Origin: Actinomadura harenae
Lineage (GTDB): Bacteria; Actinomycetota; Actinomycetes; Streptosporangiales; Streptosporangiaceae
Assembly (NCBI RefSeq): GCF_003696215.1
Contig: NZ_RFFG01000008.1
Coordinates: 86,892-150,891 of the forward strand
Direction: 5' to 3'
Length of the DNA stretch: 64,000 bases
In this document: in pieces, positions 1-8,753 of the stretch
Layout: each line of letters starts with the position of its first letter
Position numbering within the stretch: position 1 is the stretch's first letter
The notes under the pieces: generated by a model
Told to the model about the DNA's origin: nothing
Seen by the model: only the letters and a program-made list of their open reading frames with translations
Database searches by the model: none
Position numbers and translations under genes: made by a program

Positions 1-578
1 GTCGCGCCGTCGAAGAACGCGCCGGGGCTGACGCCCTGCTGGATGACGTTGAAGTAGTAGCCGCCCAGGGTTCCGGCGACGATCACCACCGAGGCGAGCA
101 GGACCGACACGGTGCTGGCCGCCCACAGCCTGGGGGTGACCAGGCGGTGGATCGGGTTGATGCCCATGACCTCCATGGCCGCGAGTTCGTCGCGGATGTT
201 GCGGGCGCCCATGTCGGAGGTGATGGCCGAGCCGCCGACCCCGGACACCAGCAGCGCGGCGGCGAGCGGCGCGACCTGCTGGACCATCGCGGCGATCAGC
301 AGCGCCCCGGTCGCGGACGCCGCGCCGAGCTGCCGGGCGATGTCCCCGACCTGGAGCGAGATCGTCGCGCCGAGCGGGATCGCGATGAGCATGACGGGGA
401 TCGAGGTGACCCGGGCGAGGAACCAGCACTGCTCGATGAACTCGCCCCACCACTGGCGCACGTCCCAGGTGCGGCGGAGCCCTTCGAGGAACGTGACGCA
501 CAGCAGGCCCGTCTCGTCCAGTGCGCGGGCGGCGCGCCGCCGGGCGAGATCCGGCACGCCGGTGAGGCTCAGGGCCAT
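1..578 (-). CDS. YrbE/MlaE-type permease, 3' end cut by window edge
   Basis: This is the integral membrane permease of an Mce lipid-import ABC system. It begins at ATG 578 (MALSLTGVPD) and leaves the window after about 192 of the usual 260 residues. The visible part has the MlaE hallmarks: hydrophobic segments, the stretch IPLGATISLQVGDIARQLGA, and the conserved loop with IRDELAAMEVMGINPIHRLVTPR. It closely resembles the YrbE at 53206-53994, so it should head a second mce locus reading leftwards. No ATPase gene precedes it, unlike the 55-kb locus. A divergent MarR gene starts 264 bp away across a stretch with short direct repeats (GGGTCGAGCAC twice near 683-709). Confidence 0.9.
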   Translation of the reverse strand, partial: MALSLTGVPDLARRRAARALDETGLLCVTFLEGLRRTWDVRQWWGEFIEQCWFLARVTSIPVMLIAIPLGATISLQVGDIARQLGAASATGALLIAAMVQQVAPLAAALLVSGVGGSAITSDMGARNIRDELAAMEVMGINPIHRLVTPRLWAASTVSVLLASVVIVAGTLGGYYFNVIQQGVSPGAFFDGA

Positions 579-841
579 CTCGCCCCCGGGGGGCCGGGGC
601 GACGGAGCATTCGTGCCTCCTGGGGTGTTCGGGCGGCGGGGGCCGTCCGATGGAGCACAGGGTGGTCCGGTCGGGCACACGCGGGTCGAGCACACTCAGG
701 GTCGAGCACGGGTACAGCACACAGGTGGCAGCAGCATCACACGGACACACCGGCACCGCCTGTGATCTGGAGCACTCTATGAGAAAAAGGTCTAAGAAGC
801 GAGTACTTACTTCCCGTCGGGTCCGGGGCTAGGATCTGCTG

Positions 842-1456
842 GTGCACCAAGATCTCGACGGCCCCGCGGCCCCGGCGGCCGCGCCGCTCCCGGGCCGTCC
901 GGCCTCGCCGGACGAGGGCCGTCCGGTCCCGTCCGGCGCTCGTCCGGCGACGCCCGACGCCCCTCCGGCCGACCCGCTGGAGACAGGGATCCATGACCGC
1001 TGGGACGGCCAGGGCCTGCCCGGCCAGCCGTGGCCGTTCATGGCCATCTGCTCCGTCGGACGCCTCTACCAGCTGATCAAGAAGGCGCTGGACGAGGAGC
1101 TGGAGCCGCGCGGGCTGAGCCGCACCGGGTTCTTCCTGTTGACGACGCTGGCGCTGACGTCCGGCGGACGGGCCCGGCTCAGCACCCTCGGCCGGTTCCT
1201 GATGCTGCACCCGACCTCGGTGAAGCTGACCGTCGACCAGCTCGAGGCGGACGGCCTGGTGTCCCGCAACCGCCACCCCCGCGACCGGCGCGCCACCCTC
1301 GTCGTCATCACGCCGTCCGGACGCGACCTGGCGGGCCGGGTGAACGTCGCGCTCGAGTCGCCGGACGGCCCGCTCGGCCGCCTCGCCGGGCTCCACCGGC
1401 CGCTGTTCGAGTCGCTCCAGCCCGCGCGCCTGGCGTTCGGCGACCTGGAGATCTGA
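842..1456 (+). CDS. MarR-family transcriptional regulator
   Basis: The protein is about 204 aa with a GTG start. Residues 1-55 are Pro/Ala/Gly-rich and probably disordered. The rest is a winged helix: FMAICSVGRLYQLIKKALDEEL, then LSRTGFFLLTTLAL, the recognition region TSVKLTVDQLEADGLVSR and the wing RHPRDRRATLVVITPSGRDL, which is the typical MarR signature. It is divergent from the yrbE gene at the left edge, so control of that mce operon or of itself is a reasonable inference. No ligand can be read from the sequence. The long N-terminal tail makes the start uncertain. Confidence 0.85.
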   Translation: MHQDLDGPAAPAAAPLPGRPASPDEGRPVPSGARPATPDAPPADPLETGIHDRWDGQGLPGQPWPFMAICSVGRLYQLIKKALDEELEPRGLSRTGFFLLTTLALTSGGRARLSTLGRFLMLHPTSVKLTVDQLEADGLVSRNRHPRDRRATLVVITPSGRDLAGRVNVALESPDGPLGRLAGLHRPLFESLQPARLAFGDLEI

Positions 1457-1551
1457 GCGCGGCCGGCCTCTTCTCCGCGGGTGTGAGCAGGGCGACACAG
1501 GCGCCGTACCAGGGGATTGACGGACGACCCGCTCCGACCTTGCGGCAAGGT

Positions 1552-2379
1552 ATGGGCATGGCACCGACCCGAACGAGTCCCCCGTCGTCCTCGTCACGCC
1601 CCCCGCGGCGTGGCAAGCGGCGCTCGTCCGGACGCTCCTCGAAGCGCTCCCAAGAACGCTCGGACGAGTATCCGGCGGAATATCCGGAGTTCTCCGGCGA
1701 CGACCCCTGGGAGCGTCCGCCCGGCAAGGTGCGCAAGGCCTGGCGGATCCTCACCCACAACGTCACCATCACCCTCGTCGGCATCGCCGCGATGCTCGGC
1801 GCGATGGTCTGGGTCATCCCGAAATGGATGGGGCCCGGCGAGCCGCCGAAGGCCGCCGCCGGCGGCGCGTTCTCGACGAACGACATGCTCGCCCGGCTGT
1901 CGTCGTCCAGCATGGACCCGGTCGCGGCCGGGGTCATCGCGCAGGCGAAGAAGAACGCCTACGAGGAGCAGCAGCGGCGGCTGAAGGCACTCAAGGAGAA
2001 GGCCAAGCGGGACGCCAAGGCGCGCGCGCAGCTCAAGTTCCAGCAGGAGCGCGAACGGCTCGCCAAGTCCAACCCCAGCGCCAAGCAGAACAAGGCGTGG
2101 GGCAAGAGGATGAGCGCCATGAAGGGCTGGGGCAACTGCTGGGACTCCCTGGAGACCCTGTGGGACCACGAGTCCAGCTGGGACCAGCACGCCACCAACC
2201 CGTCCAGTGGCGCGTACGGGATCCCGCAGGCGCTCCCCGCCGACAAGCTCGCCGACGCGGGCCCCGACTGGAAGAACAGCTCCCCCACGCAGATCGCCTG
2301 GGGTCTTGCCTACATCAAGGCTCGGTATCACGACCCCTGTGGCGCCTGGTCCTGGTGGTCGGCGCACCACTGGTACTGA
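1552..2379 (+). CDS. Membrane-anchored lysozyme-like (transglycosylase fold) protein
   Basis: The protein is about 275 aa. Residues 1-60 are basic and Ser/Arg/Pro-rich, followed by one membrane segment (near 65-88, VTITLVGIAAMLGAMVWVI). A charged coiled-coil stretch (about 130-180, EEQQRRLKALKEKAKRDAKA) leads to a C-terminal lysozyme-like domain. That domain has the catalytic-type glutamate in LWDHESSW and the motif SSGAYGIPQALP, as in actinobacterial transglycosylase-like wall enzymes. It should act outside the membrane on peptidoglycan. The start is ATG 1552 or 1558; the open frame extends further upstream but there overlaps the MarR gene. A TetR gene follows 12 bp downstream. Confidence 0.8.
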   Translation: MGMAPTRTSPPSSSSRPPRRGKRRSSGRSSKRSQERSDEYPAEYPEFSGDDPWERPPGKVRKAWRILTHNVTITLVGIAAMLGAMVWVIPKWMGPGEPPKAAAGGAFSTNDMLARLSSSSMDPVAAGVIAQAKKNAYEEQQRRLKALKEKAKRDAKARAQLKFQQERERLAKSNPSAKQNKAWGKRMSAMKGWGNCWDSLETLWDHESSWDQHATNPSSGAYGIPQALPADKLADAGPDWKNSSPTQIAWGLAYIKARYHDPCGAWSWWSAHHWY

Positions 2380-2391
2380 GACGATCGGACG

Positions 2392-3000
2392 ATGCAGAAC
2401 GGTGGGGCGCCGGCGTCCCGGCAGTGGGCGCGCGCGGACGCCACCCGGCGCGCGCTGCTGGACGCCGCGCAGGAGGTGTTCGCCGACCGCGGCTACGCGG
2501 ACGCGGGCATCGCCGAGATCGTCGAACGGTCCGGGATCAGCGTCGGAAGCCTGTACCACCACTACGGGGGCAAGTCCGGGCTGTACCTGGCGCTGTGGGA
2601 GGAGCTCTCCGGCGAGCAGGAGCGCCGGGCCGCCGAGGCCGTCGCGGAGGCGCGCTCGTCCGGGGAGGACGACCCGATCGCGCAGTTCGTCGCGGGGGCG
2701 CGCGCCTACCTGGAGACGTGCTGGGAGCGCCGGTCGGCCGCGCGGCTGTTCCACGCCGGTGAGGGGCCGTCCGGGTTCTCGCTGATGCGGCGGGGCCGGG
2801 CGCAGCGCTGGATCGAGCGCAACACGCGGCTGCTGCTGCGCCGCGAGGACGGCGGCGACCGCGCGACGGCCGTGCTCAGCATGGTGCTGACGACCGTGAT
2901 CGGCGAGGCCGGGCGGGAGATCGCGCTGGCGGACTCGGCGTCCGGCGCGTCCGAGATCATCGACGAGGTCCTCCGCATCCTGCTCCGCCTCGCCGACTGA
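2392..3000 (+). CDS. TetR-family regulator
   Basis: The 202-aa protein has an N-terminal TetR helix-turn-helix at residues 14-60 (RRALLDAAQEVFADRGY, then IAEIVERSGISVGSLYHHYGGKSGLY). The C-terminal half is helical with no recognisable ligand motif. It starts 12 bp after the lysozyme-like gene and could be co-transcribed with it. Its target is unknown. The next TetR (3203-3853) is not a close paralogue. Confidence 0.85.
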   Translation: MQNGGAPASRQWARADATRRALLDAAQEVFADRGYADAGIAEIVERSGISVGSLYHHYGGKSGLYLALWEELSGEQERRAAEAVAEARSSGEDDPIAQFVAGARAYLETCWERRSAARLFHAGEGPSGFSLMRRGRAQRWIERNTRLLLRREDGGDRATAVLSMVLTTVIGEAGREIALADSASGASEIIDEVLRILLRLAD

Positions 3001-3202
3001 TCCTTCCCGGCTTTCACGGCGTCTACCTGCGACGACGCGGGCGGCGGGCGCGGGGGCGGCCCGATCGGCCGCAAAGCCCCTGGGGACAGGGCCTGCGGAA
3101 GATCGGGGATCGGGTGTCGCGGACGTGGCGGGGCGGTTACGCTGACCGTCGCGTCACCGTGATCTGACACCCCCAGTGATCATTTCGGAGAGCCGACGGC
3201 CG

Positions 3203-3853
3203 ATGCCGACTTCCACATGGTTCCGCCTGAACGTCGCCAAACGCGAGCGGGTGCTCGAGGCGGCGATGCGCGAGTTCGGCGAGCACGGCTACTCGACCGG
3301 CAGCCTGAACACCATCGCGCGCGAGGCGGGCATCGCCAAGGGCTCGCTGTTCCAGTACTTCCGCGACAAGCTGGAGTTCTTCGCGTTCGTGTGCGACGAG
3401 GCGTCCCGGCGGATCCGCGAGGAGATGGAACGGCGCATCGCCCGCCTCGACTTCGAGCAGCCCTTCGACGGCTGGCTGTTCGACGCGTTGTGCGAGTGGT
3501 CGGAGTTCTACGCGGACCATCCACTGGAGCGCGGGGTGACGGCGGCGACGAACTTCGAGCTCGACAACGGCGTCCGGTCGGTGATCCGCGAGACCGCGAA
3601 CCAGCACTACCTCCAGGTCATCGACCCGGCGCTGAAGCTGTGGAGGGAACGCGGCGACATCCATCCGGACGCCGACGTCGAGGTCCTGGCGTCCTTCCTG
3701 CTGATGACGCTGCCGTTCCTGGCGCTGGCGCCGTACTACGACGGCATCGACCCGGTGCTGAACCTGCGCGGGCGGTCGCCCGCGGAGCAGCGCCCGATGA
3801 TCCGGCAGATCGTGGCGGGGATCCGGCCGATGTTCGGGCCCGCTCCGTCCTAG
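3203..3853 (+). CDS. TetR-family regulator
   Basis: The protein is 216 aa from ATG 3203 (MPTSTWFRLN); a GTG at 3176 would add nine residues. ATG 3203 is preferred because a GGAG lies upstream and the TetR fold begins at once. The helix-turn-helix spans about 12-58 (RERVLEAAMREFGEHGY, IAREAGIAKGSLFQYFRDKLEFF). The C-terminal part is a generic ligand-binding helical domain. It is convergent with, and overlaps by 4 bp, the deazaflavin reductase gene on the other strand. Confidence 0.85.
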   Translation: MPTSTWFRLNVAKRERVLEAAMREFGEHGYSTGSLNTIAREAGIAKGSLFQYFRDKLEFFAFVCDEASRRIREEMERRIARLDFEQPFDGWLFDALCEWSEFYADHPLERGVTAATNFELDNGVRSVIRETANQHYLQVIDPALKLWRERGDIHPDADVEVLASFLLMTLPFLALAPYYDGIDPVLNLRGRSPAEQRPMIRQIVAGIRPMFGPAPS

Positions 3854-4236
3854 TCCCGCCGGATGTCGGCGACGAGGACGTCCATGCGGCGGACGAGGCG
3901 GCGCGCCATGCCCGGCAGCTCGTCGGGCGGGGTGTCGGCGTCGACGACGCGCGGGTCTTCCAGGCGCCGGAGGCGTCCGAGCCGTTCGACCCCGGCACGG
4001 CCCTCGGCGAGGACGTTGCGGACCCAGTCGCTGTCGGCCCCGTACGGCAGGCCGACGACCAGCTGGTCGCCGTGGCGGAAGGCGACCACGGGCGTCCGGT
4101 ACTCGCGTCCGGACTTCCGTCCTCGGTGCACGATCACCGCGTAGGGCGGCAGATACGGGGCCCAGAGGCCCTGGAGCGGGTTGGTGACGATCCGGTTGAA
4201 CCTGGCCAGCGAACGAGGCAGCAAGGCGTCCTTCAT
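3850..4236 (-). CDS. Deazaflavin (F420)-type nitroreductase family protein
   Basis: This 128-aa protein has the Ddn-like split-barrel pattern: LPPYAVIVHRGRKSGREYRTPVVAF followed by GDQLVVGLPYGADSDWVRNVLA. In this family these parts bind the F420 or flavin phosphate region. The role is probably reduction of small organic substrates or quinones; the substrate is not visible. Its ATG overlaps the stop of the upstream nitronate monooxygenase gene (ATGA, 4233-4236), so the two form a coupled redox pair. Confidence 0.8.
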   Translation of the reverse strand: MKDALLPRSLARFNRIVTNPLQGLWAPYLPPYAVIVHRGRKSGREYRTPVVAFRHGDQLVVGLPYGADSDWVRNVLAEGRAGVERLGRLRRLEDPRVVDADTPPDELPGMARRLVRRMDVLVADIRRD

Positions 4237-5222
4237 CCCACCATTCTGCCTCGCGGGCCCCGCGCGGCTCGGACGAGGGCGGTTTCGGTCTCGGCGGCGA
4301 GCGTCCTGACGAGCTCCTCGGCGGACGGGACGTCGCGGATGAGGTCGACGCCCTCCCCCGCCCAGACGGGCATCGCGGGGATGGCGCCTTGGTCGAGATC
4401 ACGCTGGTAGTCGCGCTGGGCCCGCCGGTCACGGGCGATGTCGCCCTCTTCGCGTCCGCGATGTCTGTCGAGGTGGGGATGCGCGAGCGTGCGGGCCGTG
4501 TAGCGCGCGGGCCAGGGCGAGCGGCGCAGCCTGTCGAGCATGCCGCTGCGCCTGGTGTCCTCGGCCTTCGCGTCGACGATGGCGTTTCGGACGTCCGGAT
4601 CGACGAGGGCCTCGCGGGTCGCCTGGAAGCGGGTCCCGATGAGGGCTCCGTCCGCGCCGAGGGCGAGCGCGGCGGCCACTCCGCGTCCGTCGGCGATCCC
4701 GCCTGCCGCCAGCACCGGCACCTGAGCCCCTTGGACGAGATCGACCACGGCGGGGACGAACGGTAGGGTGCCTCGCCCGTGCCTGGCTCCGTGGCCGCCC
4801 GCGTCCGTGCCCTGCGCGACGATGACGTCCGCGCCCACGTCGAGGGCCCGGCGCGCCTCGTCCATGCCGGTGACCTGGACGATCAGCGTCTTGCCCGCGT
4901 CGTGCACGACGTCCGCGAACGGCCCCGGATCCCCGAACGAGAACATCACCGCGTCCGGGTCGTACTCCAGCGCCCGCTCCACACCCTGGACGTCGACCCG
5001 CCAGGTCAGAAACCCCACGCCCCACGGCAGCCCCTGCCCGGCGACGATCGGGGCCTCCCGTGCGAGCCACTCGGCGTCGCCGTCCCCGGACCCCAGCATG
5101 CCGAGCCCGCCACCGCGCGAGACGGCCGCGGCCAGCGCGCCCCCGGCCGACCCGCCCATGGGGGCAAGCACGATCGGATGCCGCACCCCGAGAAGCTCCG
5201 TGAACACCGTCGCCAACGTCAT
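4233..5222 (-). CDS. Nitronate monooxygenase / 2-nitropropane dioxygenase family
   Basis: The 329-aa FMN-dependent TIM-barrel protein opens with the family motif (TELLGVRHPIVLAPMGGSAGG). It then shows VIVAQGTDAGGHGARHG, which carries the active-site histidine region, and VPVLAAGGIADGRGVAAALALGADGALIGTRF, the FMN phosphate-binding region. It should oxidise nitronates or a related substrate in the cytoplasm. ATG 5222 is the first start that gives a canonical N-terminus. It is translationally coupled to the downstream F420-type reductase. Confidence 0.88.
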   Translation of the reverse strand: MTLATVFTELLGVRHPIVLAPMGGSAGGALAAAVSRGGGLGMLGSGDGDAEWLAREAPIVAGQGLPWGVGFLTWRVDVQGVERALEYDPDAVMFSFGDPGPFADVVHDAGKTLIVQVTGMDEARRALDVGADVIVAQGTDAGGHGARHGRGTLPFVPAVVDLVQGAQVPVLAAGGIADGRGVAAALALGADGALIGTRFQATREALVDPDVRNAIVDAKAEDTRRSGMLDRLRRSPWPARYTARTLAHPHLDRHRGREEGDIARDRRAQRDYQRDLDQGAIPAMPVWAGEGVDLIRDVPSAEELVRTLAAETETALVRAARGPRGRMVG

Positions 5223-5231
5223 GGAGGCATC

Positions 5232-5921
5232 GTGACCGAAGGGTGTGGGTGGGGGGTGTTGAGTGGAGGTGTGAATCGTGGGTTTCGTGGGTCGCTCGTC
5301 CATCAGGCACGAGCCGTGGAGGTGCTGGGCGGATTCCTGCGGCATGACCTGCCGCCGCTTCGCTGGCAGGTCGAGGCGGACGGGAGCCTGCTCGGGGAGA
5401 GCGAGGACTGCAAGCACGAGCGGCAGCTGCGGGCGTTCCTCGAACCCTGGGCCGAGTTCCTGGAGGCTCCGCTGGTGGTGGAGCGGTCCTTCGCGCACGT
5501 TCGCGCCAAGGTCGAGGTCAGGTGGGACGGGATCGAGATCGAGTGCGGGAAGTGGGCGCCCCGGCGGTGGCTCGGGGTCGGCGGCCGTCCCGTGGAAGAA
5601 GCGCCACCGCTGACGGGCGAGGGGGCCGCGGCGATCCGTCGCCGCCAGCTTCAGGCCGTGCGAACCCTCGGGACGTTCCTCGCCGAGGATCTCCCCGCCT
5701 TGGACTGGTGGCTCCCCTACCACGGCTCCCGCCGGGTCTTGCAGGGAGAACCGGACACGGGGACTGAGGCGGCCGTCCGCGAGACCTTCGACCGCTGGGG
5801 CCGCTTCCTCGGCGCGGACGTGGTGGAAGAGCGCGACTCCGGAAGCGCGTTCTTCACGATCAACGTCAAGGGCGGCGCGTTCGACGTCCGCGTGTGGGAG
5901 CACCTGGTGCTGGACGCCTGA
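5232..5921 (+). CDS. Hypothetical protein with two repeats of one ~75-residue domain
   Basis: I do not recognise this family. The reading frame from GTG 5232 gives 229 aa; GTG 5271 is another possible start and would leave more room for the divergent promoter. The two halves align by eye: VEVLGGFLRHDLPPLRWQV followed by FLEPWAEFLEAPLVVERS, against VRTLGTFLAEDLPALDWWLP followed by TFDRWGRFLGADVVEERD. Each half continues into a strand-rich end (RAKVEVRWDGIEIECG against FFTINVKGGAFDVRVW). It has no signal peptide or membrane segment. It is divergent from the nitronate monooxygenase gene. Confidence 0.65.
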   Translation: MTEGCGWGVLSGGVNRGFRGSLVHQARAVEVLGGFLRHDLPPLRWQVEADGSLLGESEDCKHERQLRAFLEPWAEFLEAPLVVERSFAHVRAKVEVRWDGIEIECGKWAPRRWLGVGGRPVEEAPPLTGEGAAAIRRRQLQAVRTLGTFLAEDLPALDWWLPYHGSRRVLQGEPDTGTEAAVRETFDRWGRFLGADVVEERDSGSAFFTINVKGGAFDVRVWEHLVLDA

Positions 5922-5972
5922 CCCCTTCTTCGGCTCCTACCGGCTGCGGGATCCACGGGGTTGGATGTCGGC

Positions 5973-6506
5973 ATGCGGAATGGGAGCGCTCGGGGGGACG
6001 AAGCCTGGTTGTGGCGGTTTCTGGGTGGGCTGCGTCCGGGGCAGGTGGTTTCGGGGGTGGTGGCGTCGATCGAGTCGTTCGGCGTGTTCGTGGCGTTGGA
6101 CGATGGGCCGCCGCATCCCGTGTACCCCGGGGTCGGGTTCATCACGATTCCCGAGTTGTCGTGGCGGCGGTTCGACGACGCGACCGAGGTGGTCTCGGTG
6201 GGCGAGCGCATCAGGTGCGCCTTCCTCGGGGTCGACACCTACAACGGTGAGGCGCGGTTGTCGCTGCGGGCTCTGTCACCCGATCCGTTCGAGGAGTTCG
6301 CGCGGCGGGTTCAAGTGGGGCAGGGCGTCAGGGGGACGGTCACCCTGCGCGTGCCGTTCGGGGTGTTCGTGAGGGTGGCGGACGGGATCGAGGGCCTGGT
6401 CCACGAGAGTGAGATGGCGGACGTTCCCGAGGCGGGGGAAGAGGTCGGTGTGGTCGTGACCGGGATCGATGCGGTGGGGCGTCGGGTCGGGCTGCGGTGG
6501 GCCTAA
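5973..6506 (+). CDS. Protein with two S1 RNA-binding domains
   Basis: The 177-aa protein is made almost entirely of two S1/OB-fold repeats. The first (about 20-95) starts LRPGQVVSGVVASIESFGVFVALDD and ends GEARLSLRALSPDPF. The second (about 100-175) starts VQVGQGVRGTVTLRVPFGVFVRVAD, with IEGLVHESEM. This resembles ribosomal protein S1 repeats, so RNA or ribosome binding is likely. ATG 5973 is preferred to the upstream TTG at 5961. A strong hairpin follows the stop. Confidence 0.82.
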   Translation: MRNGSARGDEAWLWRFLGGLRPGQVVSGVVASIESFGVFVALDDGPPHPVYPGVGFITIPELSWRRFDDATEVVSVGERIRCAFLGVDTYNGEARLSLRALSPDPFEEFARRVQVGQGVRGTVTLRVPFGVFVRVADGIEGLVHESEMADVPEAGEEVGVVVTGIDAVGRRVGLRWA

Positions 6507-6513
6507 AGGTTCG

Positions 6514-6551
6514 CGGCGCTGCGGGCCGGGTGGGCCGGGCGCAGCGCCGCT
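6514..6551. terminator. Bidirectional hairpin between convergent genes
   Basis: GCGGCGCTGCG (6514-6524) and its exact complement CGCAGCGCCGC (6541-6551) form an 11-bp stem with a 16-nt loop. It sits between the ends of the S1-domain gene (6506) and the MFS gene (6589). There is no clear T tract. Confidence 0.7.
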
Positions 6552-6588
6552 GGATGGGACATCGGCTGGTCGGGGGTCGCATCCGGGG

Positions 6589-7800
6589 TTACCGGGTGGT
6601 GAGGCGTTCGAGGAGCCAGGCCGCGAGGAGGGCGGTGGAGAGGGCCGCGCCGAGGATCGCGACGGAGGACCAGCCGCCGTGGATCCAGGCGAGGGAGGCG
6701 AGGGCGGAGCCGGCGGCGCCGCCGGCGAAGTTGCCGGTCATGAAGGCCGAGTTGATGCGGTTGCGGGCCTCGGGGCGCAGGGCGTAGACGACGTTCTGGT
6801 TGCTGATGAGGAGGGCCTGCTGGGCCATGTCCAGGGCGATGATGCCGACGATCAGCCAGGCGAGGTTGTGGCCGCCGAGGGCGAGGGGCAGCCAGGAGAC
6901 GAGGTAGACGACGGCGCCGACGCCGGTGACGAGCTGGACGCGGCCGCGGTCGGCGAGGCGTCCGGCGACGTTGGCGACGACGGAGCCGAGGGCTCCGAAC
7001 AGGCCCATGAGGCCGATGGCGCCTTCGCTCCAGCCGTAGGCGTCGCTGGAGAGCAGGAAGGTCAGGGACGTCCAGAGGGCGGAGAAGGCGGCGAAGGAGA
7101 GCGCTCCGACCGCCATCCGCCAGCGGAGGACGGGCAGCTCGCGCATGAGGGTGGCGATGGAGCCGAGGAGCCTCGGGTAGGTCATGCCGGCCGGGGTGTG
7201 CAGGGTCGGCAGGTTGCGGCGGAGCAGGACGGCCATGAGGAGCATCAGTCCGGCCTGGACCCAGTAGACGGTGCGCCAGCCGCCGATCTCGGCGAGGGCG
7301 CCGGAGACGGTACGGGCGAGCAGGACGCCGAGGAGCAGGCCCATCATCACGGTGCCGACGACGCGTCCGCGCTCGGCGGGGGCGGCGAGGGAAGCGGCGA
7401 AGGGCACGACGACCTGGGCGGCGACCGAGGTCAGCGCGGTCAGGGCGGTGCCGATCAGGAGCACCGTGCCGTTGGGGGCGACGGCGGAGATGAGCAGGAA
7501 CGCGGTGGTGAGGAGGTAGAGGGTGACGGCGAGGCGGCGGCGTTCGAAGAGGTCGCCGAGCGGGACGAGGAGGAACAGGCCGATGCCGTAGCCGACCTGC
7601 GCGGCGGTGACGATCAGCCCGGCCATGCCGGTGCTGAGGCCGAGGGAGCCGCCGATGAGGTGGAGGAGGGGCTGGGGGAGGTAGTTCGACGCGACCGTCA
7701 GTCCGGTCGCGACGGCCATGAGGAGGAGGAGCCCGCGGCTGAGGCCGCCGCCTTCGGCCGCCGCCTGCTGGGGGGCGGGCCGGTGAGTCGTGATCGCCAT
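6589..7800 (-). CDS. MFS transporter (drug/metabolite exporter type)
   Basis: The 403-aa protein has about 12 hydrophobic segments. It carries the MFS loop signature LVPLGDLFERRRL after the second segment and a motif-C-like glycine-rich segment (VGTVMMGLLLGVLLARTVSGALAEIGGW), as in exporters of the 12-TM drug/proton class. The substrate cannot be read. It is divergent from a LysR gene across an 80-bp intergenic region that contains a dyad, the usual arrangement for a LysR-controlled exporter. Confidence 0.88.
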   Translation of the reverse strand: MAITTHRPAPQQAAAEGGGLSRGLLLLMAVATGLTVASNYLPQPLLHLIGGSLGLSTGMAGLIVTAAQVGYGIGLFLLVPLGDLFERRRLAVTLYLLTTAFLLISAVAPNGTVLLIGTALTALTSVAAQVVVPFAASLAAPAERGRVVGTVMMGLLLGVLLARTVSGALAEIGGWRTVYWVQAGLMLLMAVLLRRNLPTLHTPAGMTYPRLLGSIATLMRELPVLRWRMAVGALSFAAFSALWTSLTFLLSSDAYGWSEGAIGLMGLFGALGSVVANVAGRLADRGRVQLVTGVGAVVYLVSWLPLALGGHNLAWLIVGIIALDMAQQALLISNQNVVYALRPEARNRINSAFMTGNFAGGAAGSALASLAWIHGGWSSVAILGAALSTALLAAWLLERLTTR

Positions 7801-7822
7801 GCCAAGAGGATGCCTCCGAAAA

Positions 7823-7878
7823 GATCAATGAGTCCAACGCATTCTTTTCATCAGATCGATCGCGATTGTAGATTGATC
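7823..7878. promoter_or_regulatory. Probable LysR operator in divergent promoter region
   Basis: GATCAAT at 7823-7829 and its complement ATTGATC at 7872-7878 flank the intergenic region between the MFS and LysR genes. An AT-richer core (GATCGATCGCGATTG, 7854-7868) lies between them. Separated half-sites of this kind suit a tetrameric LysR regulator, but binding is inferred. Confidence 0.45.
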
Positions 7879-7880
7879 GA

Positions 7881-8753
7881 ATGGATCTTCAGCAGATGCG
7901 TTACGTCGTCGCGGTGGCCGAGGAGGGCGGGTTCACGCGGGCGGCGGAGCGGTGCCGGGTCGTCCAGTCGGCGTTGTCGCACCAGATCGCGCGGCTGGAG
8001 CGGGAGCTCGGGGCGCGGTTGTTCGAGCGGACGAGCCGGCGGGTGCGGCTGACGCCCGCCGGGGAGGCGTTCCTGCCCGCGGCGCGGCAGGCGCTGGACG
8101 CGGCGGAGCGGGCGCGCGCGGAGGTGGCGGCGGCGTCCGGGGAGATCCGGGGGCGGCTGGCGATCGGCGCGATCACGACGGTGGCGGCGGTGGACCTGCC
8201 GTCCCTGCTGAAGCGGTACCGGAAGATGTATCCGCAGGTGCGGATCACGTTGCGGGCGGGGATCAGCGAGGAGCTGATCGAGCAGGTCAAGGACGGTGCG
8301 CTCGACATCGGGTTCCTGGGGATGCTGCCCGGGAGCGTCCCGAAGGGCGTGAGCGACCTGGAGCTGGAGCACGGCAACCTGGTCGCGGTCGTCGCGCCCG
8401 ACCACCGGCTCGCGGACGTGCCGGAGACCGACCTGGCGTCCCTGGCGGACGAGACGTTCGTGGACTTCGCGGCGGGGACGATCGGCCGGTCCCAGTCGGA
8501 CCAGGCGTTCGCGGCGGCGGACGTCCAGCGGGACGTGGCGTTCGAGGTGACGTCCCCCGACTTCATCGCGGACATCATCCGGCAGGGGCTGGCGGTCGGG
8601 ATGCTCCCGGCGAACTACGCGCAGCGGCTGTGGGGTGTGCGGACGGTGTGCGTCCGGGACGCGCCGGGCCGGGTGGAGCGCCTGATCTGGTCGCGTCACC
8701 GGCCCAGCCCGCCCGCGGCGGCGTTCCTGGAGTTCCTGGGCGTCGAGCTTTAG
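7881..8753 (+). CDS. LysR-family regulator
   Basis: The 290-aa protein has a classic LysR winged helix at residues 1-60 (MDLQQMRYVVAVAEEGGFTR, then QSALSHQIARLERELGARLFER). The effector-binding domain runs from about 90 to 290 (RGRLAIGAITTVAAVDLPSLL onward). It most likely controls the divergent MFS exporter and itself. Its stop overlaps by 4 bp the end of the convergent serine hydrolase gene. Confidence 0.9.
   Translation: MDLQQMRYVVAVAEEGGFTRAAERCRVVQSALSHQIARLERELGARLFERTSRRVRLTPAGEAFLPAARQALDAAERARAEVAAASGEIRGRLAIGAITTVAAVDLPSLLKRYRKMYPQVRITLRAGISEELIEQVKDGALDIGFLGMLPGSVPKGVSDLELEHGNLVAVVAPDHRLADVPETDLASLADETFVDFAAGTIGRSQSDQAFAAADVQRDVAFEVTSPDFIADIIRQGLAVGMLPANYAQRLWGVRTVCVRDAPGRVERLIWSRHRPSPPAAAFLEFLGVEL

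Noticed and set aside
1030..1551. Upstream extension of the lysozyme-like gene
   Set aside because: It runs through the MarR gene in another phase and is Arg/Pro-rich; the basic and transmembrane N-terminus from ATG 1552 is typical of the family.
6469..8052. Long plus-strand open frame opposite the MFS gene
   Set aside because: Its product is an Asp/Glu/Gly-rich low-complexity string, the usual antisense shadow of a high-GC gene; the minus-strand MFS has clear membrane segments and motifs.
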